Assembly: GCA_020638595.1 (NCBI GenBank) | Contig: JACKIG010000045.1 | Location: 1 to 23,507, forward strand | Length of the DNA: 23,507 nt | From: Rhodospirillaceae bacterium | Lineage (GTDB): Bacteria; Pseudomonadota; Alphaproteobacteria; DSM-16000; Inquilinaceae | Reading direction: 5' to 3' | Shown: one piece after another, positions 22,540-23,507 of the stretch | Layout of the letters: each line of letters opens with the position of its first letter | Position numbering within the stretch: the stretch's first letter is position 1 | Notes under the pieces: generated by a model | Seen by the model: the letters and a program-made list of their open reading frames with translations, nothing else | What the model was told of the DNA's origin: nothing | The model's database searches: none | Position numbers and translations under genes: made by a program

Positions 22540-22959
22540 CTACCCACCTTCAATCAACGCGTAGCGGCCGTCCCGGCTTGCCACCTTGCCCTCGCGCTTC
22601 AGGCGGGACAACAGGCTGGAGATGCTGGCGCGGGCCATGGGCGTGCCGCGGGAGGCGCCGGCGGCCAGGACCTCGCTGACCGACATGCCCTGTTCGCCGG
22701 CCTCGGCCAGCATGTCCATCACCATGGACTGATTGCGCGGGCGCGGGCCGCCGGAACGGCGGCTGCGACGCGGCGCGGGGGGCTTGGCGTCCGTAGCCAC
22801 CGGTTTGGGTGCTGCCGGCTTCGTGTGCGGAGCGCGTTCCTCGCGCCGCAGGATGGCCAGGGCCTTGTCGAGGCCGGCGAGCTGGTCCTGCAAGCTGCGG
22901 ATCTGTGCGGCGAGTTCGTCACGCTCGCGGCGGATTTCATCGATCTTGCTGTCGATCAT
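22540..22959 (-). CDS. Coiled-coil plus winged-helix regulator
   Basis: 139 residues from the ATG at 22959, with an excellent GGAGGAA upstream. Residues 1-46 form a heptad coiled coil (IDEIRRERDELAAQIRSLQD, then QLAGLDKALAILRREE), likely for dimerisation. A basic Pro/Ala/Lys/Arg linker (47-75) follows. A winged helix (76-139) has SMVMDMLAEAGEQGMSVSEV, SISSLLSRLKREGKVASRDG and RYALIEGG. It should bind DNA. It is the only leftward gene inside the virion cluster and reads away from the capsid gene across a 256-base gap, so it might control capsid expression or itself. Such proteins are frequent in alphaproteobacterial mobile DNA; the target is unknown. Confidence 0.75.
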   Translation of the reverse strand: MIDSKIDEIRRERDELAAQIRSLQDQLAGLDKALAILRREERAPHTKPAAPKPVATDAKPPAPRRSRRSGGPRPRNQSMVMDMLAEAGEQGMSVSEVLAAGASRGTPMARASISSLLSRLKREGKVASRDGRYALIEGG

Positions 22960-23215
22960 GGGCGTTCCTCCGATTTGTCCGGATACGCTGACGCACGACC
23001 GATGCCAAGTCAAGATGCGCGCCGGCACCAGTGCGTTCGGCCGGTTGCGCGCGACCCTTCTTGCCGGAAAAGCGGGCGATGCGCCCGGCCCCGGTGACTG
23101 CACGGAACAGACAGCCTTCGAGCGGAAGTGAAGCGTTAGGCGGGGTCTGAAACCCACGGACTCAGGCAACCCCCGTGCCGCATGCCCCTGCAACTCGGAC
23201 GGAGGACATCCCCCC

Positions 23216-23507
23216 ATGAGTTTCGACGTTGAGACCGCGCGAATTCAGGAATACCGCAACAACCTGGATATCGCCTTGCAGCAGCGTGGCTCCAAGCTGC
23301 GCGGCGCCGTGACGGTTGCGACCTATCGCGGCAAGGCCGGCAAGGCGGTGGAGCGCGTGGCGCCGGTGACGGCACAGCGCGTCACCGCCCGCCATGCGGA
23401 CACGCCGCTGATTTCCACACCCCACGACGCGCGCTGGGTCTATCCGGTGGACTATGACTGGGCGGACCTGGTCGACACGTTCGACCAGTTGCGCGTCGGC
23501 GTTGAGC
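23216..23507 (+). CDS. Phage major capsid protein, 5' part
   Basis: The first 97 codons of a gene that leaves the window. The sequence starts MSFDVETARIQEYRNNLDIA, then LQQRGSKLRGAVTVATYRGK. The segment RVTARHADTPLISTPHDARW, followed by YPVDYDWADLVDTFDQLRV, matches the phage capsid family found in many temperate podoviruses (LQQ-x-GS-x-LRG near the start, then RHADTP and DYDWADL). GGAGG lies ten bases before the ATG. It normally comes right after the scaffold gene; here nearly 6 kb separate them. Confidence 0.82.
   Translation, partial: MSFDVETARIQEYRNNLDIALQQRGSKLRGAVTVATYRGKAGKAVERVAPVTAQRVTARHADTPLISTPHDARWVYPVDYDWADLVDTFDQLRVGVE

Overview
The window looks like chromosomal DNA of a GC-rich alphaproteobacterium, probably of the Rhodospirillales type. 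This rests on high G+C coding with strong GC3 bias, REP-like palindromes, a dimethylglycine/sarcosine dehydrogenase-like enzyme, and phage genes of a kind common in alphaproteobacterial prophages. The genus cannot be set from the sequence alone.

Bases 1-6260 are an accessory, patchwork region. They hold a YdhR-type small monooxygenase, a complete Phd/VapC toxin-antitoxin pair, REP/IS-like repeats, a decayed hicA joined to an intact hicB and a HigA-type antitoxin (two antitoxins, no intact toxin), a DUF6035/CoiA-like putative nuclease, and an AT-rich island encoding a secreted coiled-coil protein with a Cys-rich tail. Bases 6261-10245 are more ordinary chromosome on the minus strand: the 853-aa FAD/GcvT-type dehydrogenase, an exported protein of unknown function, and dispersed repeats.

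From about 10275 to the right end lies the left part of a temperate podovirus-like prophage. A CI/S24-type repressor faces left and a Myb/GcrA-like protein faces right. Between them is a compact lambda-like switch: two back-to-back promoters with exact 17-bp spacers and two 13-bp operator-like palindromes. The repressor mRNA would be essentially leaderless. The rightward series runs Myb-like protein, DUF6362, small terminase, large terminase, Gp13/DUF2833-like protein, a small Pro-rich phage protein, T7-type portal, Bbp19-like protein, scaffold and gp14-like internal virion protein, with many ATGA-type overlaps.

The expected major capsid gene does not follow the scaffold. In its place come an AT-rich two-gene insert (a four-TM membrane protein and a mosaic 476-aa protein), a 675-aa helical ejection-like protein, and a divergently oriented coiled-coil/winged-helix regulator. 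A capsid-like gene begins only at 23216 and runs off the window. No integrase, replication, RNA polymerase, lysis or tail genes are seen, although some may lie to the right. The best candidates for something undescribed are the cargo placed between scaffold and capsid, and the possibility that this is a repressor-controlled, packaging-only podovirus-like element.
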